Assembly: GCA_003644335.1 (NCBI GenBank)
Contig: QNCB01000061.1
Span: forward strand, 1-7,088
Length of the DNA: 7,088 bases
Origin: Planctomycetota bacterium
GTDB lineage: Bacteria > Planctomycetota > Phycisphaerae > SM23-33
Reading direction: 5' to 3'
Position 1 is the first letter of the stretch. The number at the start of each line of letters is the position of its first letter. The notes under the pieces were generated by a model. That model searched no databases and had not been told where the DNA came from. It saw nothing but the letters and a program-made list of their open reading frames with translations. Below, piece by piece: positions 5,255-7,088 of the stretch. A program made the position numbers and the translations under genes.

Positions 5255-7012
5255 TCAGTAATCCCACCGGACGTCTTTGAGGTGGATTTCCACGTTGGTT
5301 CTGCCGTTGAATGTGTTGAGTACTGGCGACCCTGCGATGTCGCATTGGCTAACCCCCGCAGCGGCGTCGGCCAGGTCGCCCATGCCGAAGCCTATAGCTC
5401 TCATGCTTACGCCGTTTTGCTGAAGCACGACGCTGACGGTTTGGCCCGTTTGACCTATTCTCCGAGCGGGCGTGAGAATGCGACACCCTGTAATCGCCAG
5501 GACAGGTCTGGGGTTTTTCGAGCCGAACGGCGCGAGCTGTTCGAGCTGGCTTACAGCGTTTATATCCAATGCTCCCAGGGTCGTCTCGGCGTCGATAGCC
5601 AGGCTCGGCGCGAGCTGTTGGTCGTCGATATTTTCCCGCGCGTATTGGCCAAACGCCTCGGTGAACTCCGCCAGATCTTCCGCTCGCAGTTTAAGTCCCG
5701 CCGCCATGGCGTGGCCACCGTGGCTGATGAGTTTTTCGTTGCAGGCCTCCAGCGCCCTGGCCAGGTCGAAGCCCGGCACGCTTCTGGCTGAGCCTTGCGC
5801 GTAGCCCTGTTCGTCCAGCGTCATGACCACCGCTGGGCGGGAAAAAATGTCCACTATCCTTGCCGCGACGATGCCCACAATCCCGCCATGCCAACCCTCG
5901 CCGGCGATTACTATCGCGCGATGTTCCGGGCTGTCCAGGCCCAGGTCTTGCACCATCTGCCGAGCCTGGGCGACGATGTCCCGCTGAACTTTTTGCCGCT
6001 GCGAATTTTGCCTGGCCAAATTGCCCGCTATCTCCCCGGCCCGGGCGGGGTCGTCGCTGGTGAGCATCTCCACCGCCTCTGCGGCATGGCCCATTCGCCC
6101 AGCCGCGTTTAACTTCGGCGCCAACACGAACCCGACCTTGAAAGTATCGACAGCCTGGGAAACGTTGGTCGAGCCTAGCAAAGCTGCGATGCCGACGTGC
6201 GTGGTGTTTCGCAGGCCCCGCAGGCCAAATGTTGCGATGACGCGGTTCTCGCCGACCAGCGGCACGATGTCCGCGACGGTTCCCAGAGCGGCGAGGCCCA
6301 GAGCATTTAGCAGGAAAGTTTTCAGCTCGCTCGTTACCCGCGATTGGCCTGACGCCTGGCGGGCGATTTGCCACGCTAGCTTAAACGCCACGCCGGCTCC
6401 GCAGAGATACGGATTTTTCGCAGCATGGGCGTGGCCATCCAGGGCGGGGTGAACCACCGCAGCGACGTCGGGCAGGTCGCCCGCGGCGGGGGGGGGGTGG
6501 TGGTCGGTAACGATGACATCGGCGCCGTCGACCTGGCCAAGCACAGCCCCAGCGGTGATGCCGCAATCGACCGTGATTATCAGCTTGGCACCGCTGGCGA
6601 TGATTTTTTGCAAGGCCTCGGGGTTGACGCCGTAGCCCTCCTCAAGCCGATGCGGGACGTAGTACGAAACGTCCCCGCCGATCATTTTTATGCAGGCGTG
6701 CAGGATGGCGATGCTCGTCATGCCGTCGACGTCGTAGTCGCCATAGATGACGATTTTTTCGCCCTGCGAGACAGCCTGGGCGACCCGACAGGCTGCAACT
6801 TCGACGCCGGGCAGTTCCAGCGGATCGATAAGGTCGGTCATCTTAGGCTGCATGAAAGCCCGGGCAGCCTCGGCGTCGGCGATGTCCCGTCCAAGCAGAA
6901 CCCCAGCAGTAAGCGGACTAACGCCAGCCTGGCGGGCCAAGTCCGCCGCTTCGTCGCGCGCCGGAGCGATGTCCCACCGCAACATCCCAGGTTTCCAAGT
7001 CTGTCGAGACAT
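5255..7012 (-). CDS. recJ: Single-stranded-DNA-specific exonuclease RecJ
   Basis: 5'-3' single-strand DNA exonuclease of the DHH phosphoesterase superfamily, acting in recombinational, mismatch and base-excision repair. The 585 residues match the usual length. In order it shows IYGDYDVDGMTS (89-100, motif I metal aspartates), VDCG (148-151), VTDHHPPP (168-175, the DHH motif), YLCGAGVAFKLAW (202-214), LGTVADIVPLVGE (243-255), LNAAGRM (301-307), WHGGIVGIVAARI (374-386), SARSVPGFDL (408-417), GGHAMAAG (432-439, DHHA1) and LAPFGSKNPRPV (493-504, leading into the OB-fold end). All core motifs are present. The ATG at 7012 follows AAAAAAA with no Shine-Dalgarno sequence; an ATG at 6985 just before LRWDIAP, where family similarity starts, is a possible alternative. 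A ten-C run sits in the frame just after DHH. Any promoter would lie in or beyond the repeat tract at 7013-7088. Confidence 0.95.
   Translation of the reverse strand: MSRQTWKPGMLRWDIAPARDEAADLARQAGVSPLTAGVLLGRDIADAEAARAFMQPKMTDLIDPLELPGVEVAACRVAQAVSQGEKIVIYGDYDVDGMTSIAILHACIKMIGGDVSYYVPHRLEEGYGVNPEALQKIIASGAKLIITVDCGITAGAVLGQVDGADVIVTDHHPPPAAGDLPDVAAVVHPALDGHAHAAKNPYLCGAGVAFKLAWQIARQASGQSRVTSELKTFLLNALGLAALGTVADIVPLVGENRVIATFGLRGLRNTTHVGIAALLGSTNVSQAVDTFKVGFVLAPKLNAAGRMGHAAEAVEMLTSDDPARAGEIAGNLARQNSQRQKVQRDIVAQARQMVQDLGLDSPEHRAIVIAGEGWHGGIVGIVAARIVDIFSRPAVVMTLDEQGYAQGSARSVPGFDLARALEACNEKLISHGGHAMAAGLKLRAEDLAEFTEAFGQYARENIDDQQLAPSLAIDAETTLGALDINAVSQLEQLAPFGSKNPRPVLAITGCRILTPARRIGQTGQTVSVVLQQNGVSMRAIGFGMGDLADAAAGVSQCDIAGSPVLNTFNGRTNVEIHLKDVRWDY
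6488..6497 (-). repeat. Homopolymer C10 within recJ
   Basis: On the coding strand ten C follow the second His codon start of DHH, giving HPPP. It is the longest homopolymer I noticed in the window and a plausible slippage site: loss or gain of one C would shift the frame right after the catalytic motif. Confidence 0.7.
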
Positions 7013-7021
7013 TTTTTTTAA

Positions 7022-7049
7022 GGAGTCAGGAGTCAGAAGTCAGGATTCA
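7022..7049 (+). repeat. Tandem heptamer GGAGTCA, four degenerate copies
   Basis: The units GGAGTCA, GGAGTCA, GAAGTCA and GGATTCA are in exact 7-bp register, followed by GTAGAAG and a related AAGTCAGTAG at 7075-7084. The array starts 10 bases upstream of the recJ ATG and occupies the place where its leader would be. Nothing else is recognisable from 7013 to 7088. Confidence 0.65.
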
Positions 7050-7088
7050 GTAGAAGCAAAAACAGAAAAAACAAAAGTCAGTAGACAC

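Noticed and set aside
5691..6374. Long second open frame on the same strand inside recJ
   Set aside because: It is rich in Arg, Gly and Pro, as expected of an out-of-frame reading of GC-rich DNA, and recJ is complete in its own frame.

Overview
This looks like a chromosomal window of an uncultured-type bacterium. I lean towards Planctomycetota (Phycisphaerae-like), with low to moderate confidence. The reasons are the zinc-ribbon protein of unknown function at the centre (CPxC...CxxC at the N-terminus, a common planctomycete style), AT-rich intergenic DNA full of short degenerate tandem repeats, and the GH38 / class II aldolase / D-lyxose isomerase sugar genes. No rRNA, tRNA, CRISPR array, phage gene or defence system is visible.

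Left third (1-2669, all on the minus strand): a sugar-catabolism operon in decay. In transcription order it holds a D-lyxose/D-mannose isomerase-like cupin gene (2669-2126), broken by two single-base frameshifts; an intact class II aldolase/adducin-family gene (2111-1476); and the first ~85 codons of a GH38 alpha-mannosidase (1451 to about 1194). The mannosidase is cut off by an IS630-family insertion that fills positions 1 to ~1193 and runs off the left edge. The IS transposase lies in two frames joined by an A8 slippery run, and all catalytic DDE residues are present once a -1 shift is allowed. If intact, the operon would release mannose from glycans, isomerise it, and process a further aldose or ketose phosphate. 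In this sequence only the aldolase is a complete single-frame gene.

Middle (2670-4494): a divergent intergenic region with a good sigma70-type promoter for a plus-strand gene encoding a 383-residue protein of unknown function with two zinc-ribbon-like cysteine sets and a possible PH-like C-terminal domain. A ~450-bp gene-free stretch follows, holding tandem 7-mers and 10-mers, a perfect 9-bp hairpin and no coding signal.

Right part (4495-7088): two intact housekeeping genes meet tail to tail with a 7-bp gap. They are pgl (6-phosphogluconolactonase, plus strand; oxidative pentose phosphate pathway) and recJ (single-strand-specific 5'-3' exonuclease, minus strand; recombination and repair). 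The recJ frame carries a run of ten C right after the catalytic DHH motif. Four copies of a GGAGTCA-like heptamer sit immediately upstream of recJ.

I see no convincing new multi-gene system. The less obvious signals are a roughly threefold excess of CCWGG pentamers, often in back-to-back arrays, including two 20-bp copies that differ only at the central W of each pentamer; the unknown zinc-ribbon protein; and the evidence of recent decay of the mannose operon.
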